Source: Planctomycetaceae bacterium (GTDB lineage: Bacteria; Planctomycetota; Planctomycetia; Planctomycetales; Planctomycetaceae). Taken from it: DNA of 64,000 nucleotides. The position numbers and the translations under genes were made by a program. Position 1 is the first letter of the stretch, and every line of letters starts with the position of its first letter. The DNA lies in the NCBI GenBank assembly GCA_021732995.1, contig JAKFWA010000068.1, positions 51,099 through 115,098 on the forward strand. Reading direction: 5' to 3'. The notes beneath the pieces were generated by a model. That model ran no database searches. It was not told where the DNA came from and saw only the letters and a list, made by a program, of their open reading frames with translations. Shown piece by piece: positions 47,557-56,036 of the stretch.

Positions 47557-48783
47557 ATGACAACATCCACTCCAGGTCTGCACAGCATCGCGTGGCTCAG
47601 CAGCGGTCGCCTCTTCGTAAAACCCCTCGATGGCGATACTCGCGAGATCGAAAGCACGTTCGCTCGAGAGTCACTGGAACGTCGACAGCGCAGTCAGCAG
47701 TTGAATGGCTGGAAGAATCGCAGCGGCGTGTGGGGCCTGATGGGTTTCGCGCCGCCGTCGATGGACCAATGGGACGATGACGCACCCGCTCACCGTCGGC
47801 TCATTCGCTTCTGCGCCCTGTCAAGAGGCCAGAAGCCGGACGAGCTCTACTACGTCCTGGACTGCGGTCCCGTCGGCGGGCTGTTCCAGTTTGATCTGGA
47901 GCGGGGCTACGAAATCCGGCTGATGCACCGTGAGGGCTTCGTGACCGGAGATATCTCTCGCCACCCTGTCAGTGGAGACGTGGCAGTATCGCTGCGGCGT
48001 TCCGACGGCACGGTCGGCATTACGGTCGGCGAAAACGATGGACGATATCTGCAGGACGTAACGTTCTCCGACGGTGTCGATGAAGCGCCGGCATGGCTGC
48101 CGGATGGCTCGCGCCGCATCGTCTTTCATTCCGCGGCATGGCTCCGAGACGCACATGGCATCGCTCGGGCCAAGAGTGCCTTTCGCATTGAGATGCTCGA
48201 CATCGAAGCCAAGTCCGTGACCACCGTTCTGGAAGATGAGCAACACGATCTGCTGCAACCGCGCATGCTGGCTGACGGCACACTGTTCTTTGTCCGCCGA
48301 CCGAAAGGCAAAGAGGGCCAACGTCGCTCGTTTTGGGAAGACCTCGTCGAAGTCCTGCTCATCCCCTGGCGTCTGTTTCTGGCGATCATGGGGTTTCTCA
48401 ACTTCTTCTCAACCATGTTTACAGGCAAGCCGCTGACGACTGCCGGAGGACCTCAGCGGAAATCACCGGCTACGCCTACGCTCATGTTGTGGGGGCAGAT
48501 GATCGACACTCAGAAGCTGATCAAAGCCCAACGAGACGCCGCCAACGTGCAGCTCGTTCCCAAAGAATGGCGTCTGATCCGTCGCGACTCGGGCGGAACT
48601 GAAACGGTCCTCGCCGAGAATGTCGTGTCGTACGACGTCCTGCCTTCTGGTGACGTGATCTATACGGACGGCAGCAGCATCCAGCATGTCACGGCGGCAG
48701 GAACACGCACGCAACTGGCCAAGGACGCGCTGATCGAACGAGTCGCCGCGCTACCTCGCACCACCGAGCCCGAAGCTAACTGA
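47557..48783 (+). CDS. Propeller-like PD40/TolB-type protein with internal membrane segment
   Basis: 408 residues, no signal peptide. The first 230 residues show blades of TolB/PD40 kind (LHSIAWLSSGRLFVKPLDGD, AVSLRRSDGTVGITVGEND, DEAPAWLPDGSRRIVFHSAAW, HDLLQPRMLADGTLFFVRRP). A hydrophobic segment follows (about 265-288: EDLVEVLLIPWRLFLAIMGF and on), then a second beta part with SYDVLPSGDVIYTDGSSIQH. The segment in the middle suggests attachment to the inner membrane. Role unknown; no Tol-Pal genes are adjacent. Confidence 0.62.
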   Translation: MTTSTPGLHSIAWLSSGRLFVKPLDGDTREIESTFARESLERRQRSQQLNGWKNRSGVWGLMGFAPPSMDQWDDDAPAHRRLIRFCALSRGQKPDELYYVLDCGPVGGLFQFDLERGYEIRLMHREGFVTGDISRHPVSGDVAVSLRRSDGTVGITVGENDGRYLQDVTFSDGVDEAPAWLPDGSRRIVFHSAAWLRDAHGIARAKSAFRIEMLDIEAKSVTTVLEDEQHDLLQPRMLADGTLFFVRRPKGKEGQRRSFWEDLVEVLLIPWRLFLAIMGFLNFFSTMFTGKPLTTAGGPQRKSPATPTLMLWGQMIDTQKLIKAQRDAANVQLVPKEWRLIRRDSGGTETVLAENVVSYDVLPSGDVIYTDGSSIQHVTAAGTRTQLAKDALIERVAALPRTTEPEAN

Positions 48784-48827
48784 TGCCACCGGCTGTCCCA
48801 TTCATCAACATCCAGCCGTAGCTGACG

Positions 48828-49328
48828 TCATTCGGTCTGACCTTCAGAGACCGAAGTCTTGCTCTGTTCCAATACCGAACGCTTTTCGCGAATGAACGCA
48901 ACGTGGTGTTCAAGGTGATTGACCGCCTTAAGCAGCAGTTGTTCCATGCTCTGCTCACCCTGCCGACTGTGGATCCCAATTCTTAGCCAAGCTGCAGAGG
49001 ATTGATGTTGCAGGATGCGGGCCATCTGTCGCCGGATCGACGCGATGCAGTTGAGTTCTTCGTCAACGTCCCGCTCCCGGTAAACCAGACTCGTGATAGA
49101 TCGCGCCGGATCCACGAAGGGCAGCAGGGGCCTCTCTTGAATCAGCACGCGTTTCATGCGATCGGCGAATAAGGCTTCTGAATCAGCCAAGTGGCACACG
49201 ACTTCCAGCGTGGTCCACTTGCCCGCGATCGGTCGGGCTTGAAGTTCGGCCGCAGTCATCCCTCGAACCGAGTTGCCAATCGAGTCGATCCCGGCGATGT
49301 ATGCTGCAAGCAATTCAGAATGGTCCAT
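48828..49328 (-). CDS. DinB-family four-helix protein
   Basis: 166 residues. The family fold is a four-helix bundle with three His metal ligands: here VCHLADSE and NHLEHHVAFI carry them. Bacillithiol or mycothiol transferases and other thiol-dependent enzymes belong to this family, but the substrate in planctomycetes is not known. The N-terminal helix is LLAAYIAGIDSIGNSVRGMTAAELQARPIAGKWTTLEV, with the family-typical W-S/T pattern. It stands on the minus strand, 44 bases after the stop of the convergent propeller gene. Confidence 0.85.
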   Translation of the reverse strand: MDHSELLAAYIAGIDSIGNSVRGMTAAELQARPIAGKWTTLEVVCHLADSEALFADRMKRVLIQERPLLPFVDPARSITSLVYRERDVDEELNCIASIRRQMARILQHQSSAAWLRIGIHSRQGEQSMEQLLLKAVNHLEHHVAFIREKRSVLEQSKTSVSEGQTE

Positions 49329-49396
49329 AATTTCACGAGCGAGTTTTCACTCCAAGCGTCAAAGAAACCCCACCTCTTTTGAGCGCGCGACGAGAG

Positions 49397-49792
49397 TTAC
49401 TTCTTACCGTTCTTGCGTCGTTCTTCGAGATACTGCTTTGCCCTTTCGCCAAGCGCTTCGATGGCTACGTCCGAACTCTCAGTCGCCGTTTTTGACAGGC
49501 GTTCCGCGTCCATCCCTTGGATGGTTTCAACCGCTTTGCCAGAACTTGCTCGAAATACCGGCTGTACCTCATCTGCGAACTGCTGAAACCGCGCTTCCAC
49601 ACGTTCAGTCGTGCGCACTGCGCGTTCCAGCTTTGGTAATACGGAAAGTAGTACCAACACCGACAGACCGATCATGATCACCAAATTGGCGGCATTGAGG
49701 CATATCAGAACCTGAAGGCGAGTCCCGACCGGGTCGCTCTTGCCAGCCGAATCGCCCTGCCCGACTGGTTGGTCTTGCGGAATGGTCGTCAT
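49397..49792 (-). CDS. Single-pass membrane protein with coiled-coil tail
   Basis: 131 residues. A polar N-terminus (about 30 residues) precedes one TM (LVIMIGLSVLVLLSVLP), then a Glu/Arg-rich helix (LERAVRTTERVEARFQQFADEV) and a charged tail ending RRKNGKK. The pattern suggests a small anchored helical protein, perhaps an oligomeric partner. No family is recognised. It is 68 bases before the DinB gene on the same strand, possibly in the same transcript. Confidence 0.6.
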   Translation of the reverse strand: MTTIPQDQPVGQGDSAGKSDPVGTRLQVLICLNAANLVIMIGLSVLVLLSVLPKLERAVRTTERVEARFQQFADEVQPVFRASSGKAVETIQGMDAERLSKTATESSDVAIEALGERAKQYLEERRKNGKK

Positions 49793-50169
49793 GCGTTGTT
49801 CCCGAAAGTGCAGGTAGAATCCCGCGGCTCGGGATCTGTGTCACACTTGAATAATGTCTTCCGTCACAGGGCTCAATCTGAGCTGCGACTCAACACGGCC
49901 TGCCCGTCGCATGAAATCAAACTGCGTGATTGTGCCCAGTGAGTCGAGTCCCAGCGATCATTCATCCGGCAGTAGCGGGAATGCCGGTTGTGAGGGCTCA
50001 GCACCATCGGCAGGCGCGACATTACCTGACACTCGGACCACAATCTTCGCGTGTCACGCGATTGCACGACCCATCCCGGACTTGTGATCTCATAGAGTCA
50101 CTGCACGACTCCTCGCTCTGCTCGTCTTGCGAGTGCAGCTCGCTTCGATGGTCAGATGAAGAAGCCTGT
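49793..50169. other. Divergent region upstream of the FHA gene
   Basis: 377 bases between divergent genes. A plus-strand frame is open from 49930 into the FHA gene but has no domain. No promoter, hairpin or repeat was recognised with confidence. Confidence 0.35.
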
Positions 50170-50463
50170 ATGAAGCTCACGTTGGTTCGGGTCGATGAGT
50201 CTCCGCAAAACGAGGCCATCGAGATCGACGGTTTACCCGCCGTCATTGGCAGCAGCTCCGATGCTCGAATTCGTCTGGACGATCACGGCGTGTGTTCGTT
50301 CCACTGCTCGATCACACGTCATCAGGACAACGTGATTGTGCGGGATCTCGGTTCGCGGCAAGGCACGTTCCTGAATGGCTATCGCGTCCGGGAGTCTGTG
50401 TTGCGGCACGGTGATCGAGTGGCTGTCGGCGGCTCGCAGTTTCGCGCACAGTTTCCCGGCTGA
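50170..50463 (+). CDS. Stand-alone FHA domain protein
   Basis: 97 residues from the ATG at 50170 (the frame is open to 49930 but the extension has no domain). The FHA fold is clear: PAVIGSSSDARIRLDDHGVCSFHCSITRH, then VRDLGSRQGTFLNGYRVRESVLRHGDRVAVGGSQFRAQF. The usual phosphothreonine-binding Gly-Arg, Ser-x-x-His and Gly-Thr/Asn-Gly positions are mostly present, though the GR pair reads GS and SxxH reads SFH. It should read Ser/Thr phosphorylation. It lies 36 bases before the ECF sigma gene, so the pair probably links kinase signals to sigma activity. Confidence 0.85.
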   Translation: MKLTLVRVDESPQNEAIEIDGLPAVIGSSSDARIRLDDHGVCSFHCSITRHQDNVIVRDLGSRQGTFLNGYRVRESVLRHGDRVAVGGSQFRAQFPG

Positions 50464-50499
50464 AACTGTCCGTGATCCTCGCAACCGGCAACCGCACCT

Positions 50500-51132
50500 A
50501 TGTGGCCAGACTCTGAGCAAACGAAGGAACTGATCCGTTCAGCCGCCGTGGGAGATGACGTCGCGGTCAACGCATTGATGGACCGGCACCGTATCGCTCT
50601 GCGACAGATGGTGCAGATGCGGATGGACAAAGCCGTCGCGGCCCGCGTGGATGCCAGCGACATCGTTCAGGAGATTCTGGTCGAGGCCAGTCAGCGGTTG
50701 AGCGATTACGTTCGCAACCCCACCCTGCCCTTCCATCTGTGGCTGAGGCAACTGGCGAAGGATCAGATGATTGATACCTATCGCCGCCATCGACTCGCTC
50801 AACGTCGCAGCGTTGATCGCGAACGCAGTCTGGATGCGGCTTATTCGGATCAGTCGTCACTGAACCTCGCGGCGCGGCTGGCCGATTCAGAACTCACCCC
50901 CGCCGCTGCCACCATTCGTAAGGAACTGGAACAACGCTTTCTGGCCGCACTGGCGCAACTGGATGAAGACGATCGCGAGATCATGCTGATGCGTCATTGC
51001 GAGCACCTGGGCAACTCGGAAGTTGCCGCCGCGCTCGGCCTGACACCGCCCGCGGCCGGTATGAGATACCTGCGGGCGGTGCGTCGTCTGCGCGATGTGC
51101 TCGGCAGCGATCAGCTTTCAGGTCGCGGATGA
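50500..51132 (+). CDS. ECF sigma factor, planctomycete type
   Basis: 210 residues. Region 2: VNALMDRHRIALRQMVQMRMDKAVAARVDASDIVQEILVEASQRLSDY and the FHLWLRQLAKDQMIDTYRRHRLAQRR part. Region 4: LAQLDEDDREIMLMRHCEHLGNSEVAAALGLTPPAAGMRYLRAVRRLR. The linker of about 40 residues is longer than usual. The pairing with an FHA gene 36 bases upstream fits the planctomycete ECF groups that work with Ser/Thr kinases instead of a classical anti-sigma factor. No kinase gene is adjacent. Convergent with the next gene, separated by a hairpin. Confidence 0.9.
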   Translation: MWPDSEQTKELIRSAAVGDDVAVNALMDRHRIALRQMVQMRMDKAVAARVDASDIVQEILVEASQRLSDYVRNPTLPFHLWLRQLAKDQMIDTYRRHRLAQRRSVDRERSLDAAYSDQSSLNLAARLADSELTPAAATIRKELEQRFLAALAQLDEDDREIMLMRHCEHLGNSEVAAALGLTPPAAGMRYLRAVRRLRDVLGSDQLSGRG

Positions 51133-51136
51133 TGGT

Positions 51137-51169
51137 CCGGGTGCCACTGGGACAGTCAATGGCACCCGG
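51137..51169. terminator. Hairpin between convergent sigma and cytochrome-like genes
   Basis: A perfect 10-bp stem (ccgggtgcca at 51137-51146 with tggcacccgg at 51160-51169) and a 13-base loop, in the 63-base convergent gap. There is no clear T-run on either strand, so efficiency is uncertain. Confidence 0.55.
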
Positions 51170-51195
51170 CCTAAGATCAGCGGCGCGGAGGTTCG

Positions 51196-51690
51196 CTACT
51201 TCGTCTTCTCAGACCCCGGACTGCGGGGAGCTTTGTTAGGCAGCTCATCGCGCAGGTAATTGTGGCAGGCGATGCAGGTCGAGTTCAGGCTTTGCGCGAT
51301 GTACGCAGCGCCGTCCAGATTCTTGGCTTCGGCGTGCTGCTCTAGCTTAAAGGCCAGCCGCAGGAACTCGGTCTTGAAGTGCTCGAACACCTCATCGTCC
51401 CGGTTCCCGTTACCGTCAATCTTCGGCTCGCCCAGAGACGTGAGTTTCAGGGCTTCGGCGCCCTGCTTGATCTTGACAAAGTCACGAGTGACCAGTCCTT
51501 CAAACACCTTCTGCGAATGAGTCAGCTTGGTGTACATGTACGGACGCAGGTCCTTCTTCGGTTCCCGGTTTGGTTCCACCGGAATCGCTTTCACCCGCTC
51601 ATCCCCATTGGTCTGCAGTTGCGCCAGTCCTGCGATGGACAGCACCACCACGCCAACGCACACCGCTACCCGCAAACGTTTCGTCTTCAT
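51196..51690 (-). CDS. Secreted c-type cytochrome-like protein (CIACH), first of a pair
   Basis: 164 residues from the ATG at 51690, with AAGGAAGAG upstream; the frame extends to 51780. After a signal peptide (VAVCVGVVVLSIAGLAQLQ) there are four helices, ending with the haem-binding CIACHNYLR near the C-terminus. The layout (helical bundle with CxxCH near the end) resembles cytochrome c'-type proteins, which bind haem and often NO. It is related in sequence and layout to the next gene upstream (CIDCHKWVR), 43 bases away: a tandem duplication. Partner proteins unknown. Confidence 0.82.
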   Translation of the reverse strand: MKTKRLRVAVCVGVVVLSIAGLAQLQTNGDERVKAIPVEPNREPKKDLRPYMYTKLTHSQKVFEGLVTRDFVKIKQGAEALKLTSLGEPKIDGNGNRDDEVFEHFKTEFLRLAFKLEQHAEAKNLDGAAYIAQSLNSTCIACHNYLRDELPNKAPRSPGSEKTK

Positions 51691-51733
51691 GGGAATCTCT
51701 TCCTTGAGTGAGGCGTCACCGACGCCGGTGTCT

Positions 51734-52231
51734 CTATTGAGCTCCGGGCTTGGCTGTCGTCTTGTCTGGCGTCTTGGCAATCAATGTGCGACGCACCCAC
51801 TTATGACAATCGATGCAGCTCATGGTGGTATCGAAGTAGGCCAGAGCCGCAGCATCGACAGACTCATCCTTGGATGCCTTGATGAGCTTATCCACGCGAG
51901 ACTGAAAGTCTTCGCTGTGGTGGCGGTACATCATGTCGTTCGACACGCGCCACTTCTCGGCACGGCTCATTTCACTGAGCTTCTTCGCTCCCTTGGTGAG
52001 CATGTCGAAGTCTTCAGTCAGCAGCCCTTCCAGCACGAGGTTAGTGGCATCCAGCTTCTGACGCATGAACTCGCCGAGGAGCTTCTTCTTTTCATCCCGC
52101 TCCTCGGCGCGAGGTTTTGCCTTATCGCCCTGAGCGGTCAGATTCGGCACCATTGCCAGCGACGCGGTCACGATGGATACGAAAGCGAAGACCAGAGCAA
52201 CCTGTGAAGGTCTCTTGGCGGCCAGTTGCAT
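51734..52231 (-). CDS. Secreted c-type cytochrome-like protein (CIDCH), second of the pair
   Basis: 165 residues. Signal peptide (VALVFAFVSIVTASLAMVPNLTAQ), then helices (KKKLLGEFMRQKLDATNLVLEGLLTEDFDMLTKGAKKLSEMSRAEKWRVSNDMM) and the haem motif CIDCHKWVRRTL near the C-terminus. Aligned with its neighbour, the helices KLxxxxxVLEGLxTxDFxxxxxGAxxL and the CIxCH motif match, so the two are paralogues. They may be co-transcribed (43-base spacer). Role: probable periplasmic redox or NO-binding; that is inference from the fold. Confidence 0.85.
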   Translation of the reverse strand: MQLAAKRPSQVALVFAFVSIVTASLAMVPNLTAQGDKAKPRAEERDEKKKLLGEFMRQKLDATNLVLEGLLTEDFDMLTKGAKKLSEMSRAEKWRVSNDMMYRHHSEDFQSRVDKLIKASKDESVDAAALAYFDTTMSCIDCHKWVRRTLIAKTPDKTTAKPGAQ

Positions 52232-52294
52232 AGCAGTGTCCTTGGTTCGTTCGAATTACAGTCGGAACAAGTTCAACTCACAGCGTCTGCAGGC

Positions 52295-52322
52295 GCAGGT
52301 CGGACAACTCTGCCCGACCTGC
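52295..52322 (-). other. Hairpin after the universal stress protein gene
   Basis: A 9-bp stem (gcaggtcgg at 52295-52303 with ccgacctgc at 52314-52322) and a 10-base loop, 25 bases after the USP stop and upstream of the cytochrome-like pair. No T-run follows on the minus strand. It could separate or stabilise the two transcripts. Confidence 0.45.
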
Positions 52323-52347
52323 TTGCCATTTCAGCCCACATGGTCCG

Positions 52348-52803
52348 CTAGAGCTGTGTCATCTCTTCGGGCTTGCGGATCGTCAGCACCGGGCACGGAG
52401 ACATACGCACGATCTTCTCGGCGAGGCTGCCCAATAGCAGATGACCGACTCCAGTGCGGCCATGAGTTCCGGCGACGATCAGGTCGATCCCGTGCTCCTT
52501 CGCGTAGTTCACAATCTGCGTGATCGGAGCGCCTTCCATGACCTCATGCACCACTTTTGTGCCGGTGCTCCAGGGAGACTCGGGCATCTTGTGCATCAGC
52601 TTGCGAGCGGTCTCGACGAGCTTCGCAGCCGACTCTTCCGTGAACATCGCGGCCTCGTAATACACGGCCGGCACAGGTTCGACGACATGCACCAGATGAA
52701 TCTCCGCCCCGAACTGCTCGGCCAGTTTCGCGGCGTACCTCATGACGTAGGTGCTGTGAGAGGTCAAATCCGTGGGCACCATGATCTTCTTGATATGGAA
52801 CAT
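52348..52803 (-). CDS. Universal stress protein, ATP-binding type
   Basis: 151 residues with GAGGAG just upstream. The fold is shown by the N-terminal IKKIMVPTDLTSHSTYVMRYAAKLAEQFGAEIHLVHVVEP and the C-terminal ATP-binding GTHGRTGVGHLLLGSLAEKIVRMSPCPVLTIRK (G-x2-G-x9-G-S/T). It should bind ATP and respond to stress or starvation. It precedes the cytochrome-like pair in the same direction with a 116-base gap and a hairpin. No single regulator is implied by the position. Confidence 0.93.
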   Translation of the reverse strand: MFHIKKIMVPTDLTSHSTYVMRYAAKLAEQFGAEIHLVHVVEPVPAVYYEAAMFTEESAAKLVETARKLMHKMPESPWSTGTKVVHEVMEGAPITQIVNYAKEHGIDLIVAGTHGRTGVGHLLLGSLAEKIVRMSPCPVLTIRKPEEMTQL

Positions 52804-53185
52804 GGGAGGCTCCTCAACGGCAATTGAGCCACGTCTACGAACACAATAGTGGAGTCAGACATGACTCAACCTGAATCCACACTTATTCATTACGCAATTG
52901 CGATGCCGCATCGGAGAAGTTGAATCGCTCTTTCGCGACGCACGTTCGATTTGTGCGCAACAGCTTGCTACCACACGAAATGTGGCTGGCGATAAATGCG
53001 GCAGCGCGCCGCCGTGAACAGATCAGGCGTGCCATTCTGCACGGTGGCAGTCGTGAAACGCGCGCTGGTAATAGCTCAACCGTGGCGCCTGCGTCTCACA
53101 TCCGTCTTTTCGCTCACGGCCTCAAGCGCTAGCGGACCAAGGCGAGACGCCTTGGCCACGGGGCTGTGTTCTGATTGCGGAGCAA
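52804..53185. other. Intergenic region with a repeat-like palindrome
   Basis: 382 bases between the USP start and the rsmD stop, with no gene. It carries the perfect hairpin noted at 53137-53155 and a nearby cgctcacggcctcaagcgctagcg segment. Nothing else was recognised. Confidence 0.35.
53137..53155. repeat. Short intergenic palindrome, possible dispersed repeat
   Basis: A perfect 8-bp stem (ccaaggcg at 53137-53144 with cgccttgg at 53148-53155) and the loop aga, followed by ccacggggc. It lies 30-50 bases after the rsmD stop. The compact design and flanks look like REP-type elements scattered through intergenic DNA of some bacteria, but only one copy is seen in this window. Confidence 0.45.
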
Positions 53186-53944
53186 TCAGCGATTTTCAGC
53201 CTGCTCGTCGTCGCCATCTTCCGATCCATCAACGCCGGATGAAGCGTCGGTCGAGTCATTCACATCGACGTTGGATTCTTCCGCGTCGATACCTTCTTCC
53301 GAACCTTCATCGGGCAGATCCGTCAGCTCGATCGAGCCCGGTAGCTCCTCATCATCCGACCGAGGTCGTCCCGGCTTCTGCAGCCAGTGGATGGTCATCG
53401 AGCGGAACTCCAATTCGGAGACGATCTCCCAGGAATCGGGCAGTTGGAACTCGACGTCTTCCGGAGTCCGCAGCAACACCAGCGCATCGTCGGACGTGAC
53501 GTTGGGGCGCGCCAGGCGATCCAGTGATTTGAACAGCATCGTGCCGACCCGCAACTGACTCACCATGGCATACGGCGGGTCGAAGAACACCACGTCGTAA
53601 GGCAGGAAGCGTTCACATTCCTTGGGCCGATAGCTGGTCAGCGTGACGTCATTCAGCCATGTGAAGCAGTCGTTCTTCACGCCGAGTTTGGCCACGTTCT
53701 TCCGCAGCAGTTCAAACGCCACCTTGTCCTTCTCAATGAAGAGAGCCGTCTGGGCTCCGCGGCTGAGAGCTTCAAACCCCATCGTGCCGGTGCCGGAAAA
53801 GATGTCGGCAACTTTGGCATCAATCAACCACGGGTTGAGATGTTCAAACAGCGTCTCCTTGACGCGATCCGTGATCGGGCGAGTGGTCAAACCCGGATTC
53901 GTGAAGAGTGTGCGGCGGCGATACTTTCCGGCGATGATCCGCAT
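53186..53944 (-). CDS. rsmD: 16S rRNA (guanine966-N2)-methyltransferase with acidic tail
   Basis: 252 residues. The Rossmann methyltransferase is clear: MRIIAGKYRRRTLFTNPG, TRPITDRVKETLFEHL, the SAM motif VADIFSGTGTMGFEALSRGA and the catalytic FFDPPYAMV (DPPY). RsmD methylates G966 in 16S rRNA on the small subunit. The last 50 residues (from about 200) are very rich in Asp, Glu and Ser and not part of the usual ~185-residue family core, probably a flexible acidic tail. It lies upstream, in order, of the cysK gene on the same strand, with a hairpin between. Confidence 0.92.
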   Translation of the reverse strand: MRIIAGKYRRRTLFTNPGLTTRPITDRVKETLFEHLNPWLIDAKVADIFSGTGTMGFEALSRGAQTALFIEKDKVAFELLRKNVAKLGVKNDCFTWLNDVTLTSYRPKECERFLPYDVVFFDPPYAMVSQLRVGTMLFKSLDRLARPNVTSDDALVLLRTPEDVEFQLPDSWEIVSELEFRSMTIHWLQKPGRPRSDDEELPGSIELTDLPDEGSEEGIDAEESNVDVNDSTDASSGVDGSEDGDDEQAENR

Positions 53945-54098
53945 AGCGATGCAAGTTTCCGTTGAAGCCAGTCAAACAAACAAGTTTGGTGTTCGCCCCC
54001 ATTGTGACGGAATTCAGCCGCCCCGTCATTCAACGTCGCCTGACTCATCGAAACTGGCCGCGTGCTTCAACGTTTCGCTGCCATCGACCGAAATAACA

Positions 54099-54131
54099 AC
54101 ACCTTCCCCCATGCAACTGGAGAGAAGGTGT
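54099..54131 (-). terminator. Probable terminator after cysK
   Basis: An 8-bp stem (acaccttc at 54099-54106 with gaaggtgt at 54124-54131) and a 17-base loop. Reading on the minus strand, it is followed by the T-rich gttgttattt. It lies 49 bases after the cysK stop, so it should separate cysK from rsmD. Confidence 0.6.
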
Positions 54132-54179
54132 GAAATTCCCAAATCAAATTCGGGGACATAATACGCAGTCTCAAACGCC

Positions 54180-55112
54180 TCAGGACTTCGCGTAATCGAA
54201 CAGCGGAGTCGAGAGGTAGCGTTCGCCGGAGTCCGGCAGGATCACGACGATGTTCTTGCCAGCGGCCTCAGGGCGGCGAGCGATGTTCAGAGCGGCCTGC
54301 ATCGCAGCACCACAACTGATACCGGCGATAATGCCCTCTTCCTTCGCCAGTCGTGGAACCATCGCATATGCCTCGTCGCTGCTGACGGTGAGGATCTCAT
54401 CAATCACCGAACGGTCGAGAATATCCGGCACGAAGCCGGCGCCGATGCCTTGGATCTTGTGCCGACCTGGCGCCCCGCCAGAGAGAACCGGGCTTTCAAC
54501 GGGCTCGACCGCAATGCACTTCACCCCGAGGCCCTTGTCCTTCTTCAGGAAGCGTCCGACACCAGTGATCGTGCCGCCAGTACCGACGCCGGAGACGAAG
54601 TAGTCCACCTTGCCGCCCGTATCCTCGAAGATTTCAGGGCCGGTGGTCTTCACGTGAATCGCCGGGTTGGCCGGATTCTTGAACTGCTGCGGCATGAAGA
54701 AGCCGGGTTGAGCTGCAAGCTCTTCAGCCTTCGCGATGGCCCCCTTCATACCTTGGGCACCGTCGGTGAGGATCAAATCCGCGCCAAAGGCCTTGAGCAT
54801 CATACGGCGTTCGAGCGACATGGTCTCAGGCATGGTCAGGGTGAGCTTGTAGCCGCGAGCGGCACAAACGAACGCGAGCGCGATACCCGTGTTGCCACTG
54901 GTGGGCTCGACGACGTGCATGCCGGGCTTCAGTTTGCCGGATTGCTCAGCGTCCCAGATCATCGCGGCACCGATACGGCACTTGACGCTGTAGGCTGGAT
55001 TGCGGCCTTCAATCTTGGCCAGCACGGTCGCGCCCAAACCTTGAGTAATGCGGTTGATTCGAACCAGCGGGGTACGGCCAATGGAAAGCGAGTTGTCGTT
55101 GAAAGTCGGCAT
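54180..55112 (-). CDS. cysK: Cysteine synthase A
   Basis: 310 residues. It makes L-cysteine from O-acetylserine and sulfide, using PLP. Visible: the PLP Lys in [35 protein letters not shown], the phosphate-binding [12 protein letters not shown], and the C-terminal [15 protein letters not shown]. The N-terminal substrate loop is present. Length and order are those of CysK rather than CysM. No serine acetyltransferase gene is adjacent. Confidence 0.95.
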   Translation of the reverse strand: MPTFNDNSLSIGRTPLVRINRITQGLGATVLAKIEGRNPAYSVKCRIGAAMIWDAEQSGKLKPGMHVVEPTSGNTGIALAFVCAARGYKLTLTMPETMSLERRMMLKAFGADLILTDGAQGMKGAIAKAEELAAQPGFFMPQQFKNPANPAIHVKTTGPEIFEDTGGKVDYFVSGVGTGGTITGVGRFLKKDKGLGVKCIAVEPVESPVLSGGAPGRHKIQGIGAGFVPDILDRSVIDEILTVSSDEAYAMVPRLAKEEGIIAGISCGAAMQAALNIARRPEAAGKNIVVILPDSGERYLSTPLFDYAKS

Positions 55113-55263
55113 TCTTCTGCTCCTGATACGACTGGGTGTGTGAGTCGCACGTGCCCGGCGGTCTCAGTCCGTGAGCCACGCGACAAAATCAAAGTTGGCA
55201 GGCCGGGAGAGTGGCGAATTACGACGCGGTAACCAAGGCCAAAACCGGGTCTATCAACAAAAC

Positions 55264-55295
55264 AACCGTGGGCAATCAGGTGATTGACCACGGTT
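55264..55295 (-). terminator. Terminator after the CarboxypepD_reg-like gene
   Basis: An 8-bp stem (aaccgtgg at 55264-55271 with ccacggtt at 55288-55295) continues, after one mismatch, into caatca/tgattg (55273-55278 with 55281-55286). Reading on the minus strand, it is followed by the T-rich attgttttgttg. It lies 58 bases after that gene's stop and upstream of cysK. Confidence 0.72.
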
Positions 55296-55352
55296 ATTGA
55301 AATGTCGCAGCGATAAGCAAATCGCGGACTCGAACAGTCGTTCTCAAACAGC

Positions 55353-56036
55353 TTATGGACTGTTCGGAGTCTGGTTCGCGGCGTCCTGGGCGTCTTGAGC
55401 TTCGTTGATGGCGATGATGCCCGTCGTCAAAGCACCGGCACTCAGTCCGAGCAGAGCGGCATCGTAGATACCGAGGCCGCCCAGGAATGTTCCGCCGCCG
55501 CTGACTCCCACGGGACCACCCACTCCGACTGGAGCCAGGCCGCCTTGATCGACAACTCGCACCTGGCCGTATGCCACGCCGTTGTTGTCGTACAGGATCC
55601 GTCCCTCATCCGGGTTCTGAGCACGGACCACGCCGCGATCAGAGATCACCTTCACCTTGGCCAGAGTCTTGTTAGGAGCCTTGTTGGCACCCCAGACTCG
55701 GTAAACACCATGGCCAGTGCCAGCCACAATGTAATACACGCCGGCCTTCAGGCCTTCGACGGCGAATTGGCCGTTCTCGTCCGAGCGGACTTGAGCGACT
55801 TCATTCCGTCCCTGGCGGACCGAGATCACCGCGTTTTTCACGGGATCGCGTTTGCTGTTGAAAACTTCACCCTTCAGCGCACCTTCGTTCGTCAACGAAA
55901 CGTCGAGAACTGAAACCGATGGCTTGGTGGGTGATCTTGTCCCAGGCTCAGCAGCCTGGACCATCTGGAGCGGAATCAGTTGACCGACAGTCGCCAGTCC
56001 AACAGCCGCGGCCGTGAAGAATTGGTGCAGTTTCAT
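55353..56036 (-). CDS. Secreted protein with carboxypeptidase-regulatory-like domain
   Basis: 227 residues with a signal peptide ([20 protein letters not shown]). Residues about 45-120 ([28 protein letters not shown], then [24 protein letters not shown]) match the CarboxypepD_reg/CNA-B-like fold used in surface proteins for binding. The C-terminal 80 residues are Gly/Val-rich and low complexity ([20 protein letters not shown]), then a hydrophobic segment ([17 protein letters not shown]) that may anchor it. No enzymatic domain. A terminator follows. Confidence 0.78.
   Translation of the reverse strand: MKLHQFFTAAAVGLATVGQLIPLQMVQAAEPGTRSPTKPSVSVLDVSLTNEGALKGEVFNSKRDPVKNAVISVRQGRNEVAQVRSDENGQFAVEGLKAGVYYIVAGTGHGVYRVWGANKAPNKTLAKVKVISDRGVVRAQNPDEGRILYDNNGVAYGQVRVVDQGGLAPVGVGGPVGVSGGGTFLGGLGIYDAALLGLSAGALTTGIIAINEAQDAQDAANQTPNSP

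Noticed and set aside
51137..51169. Strong terminator call for the convergent hairpin
   Set aside because: The stem is good, but no T-run follows on either strand, so it is given only moderate confidence.
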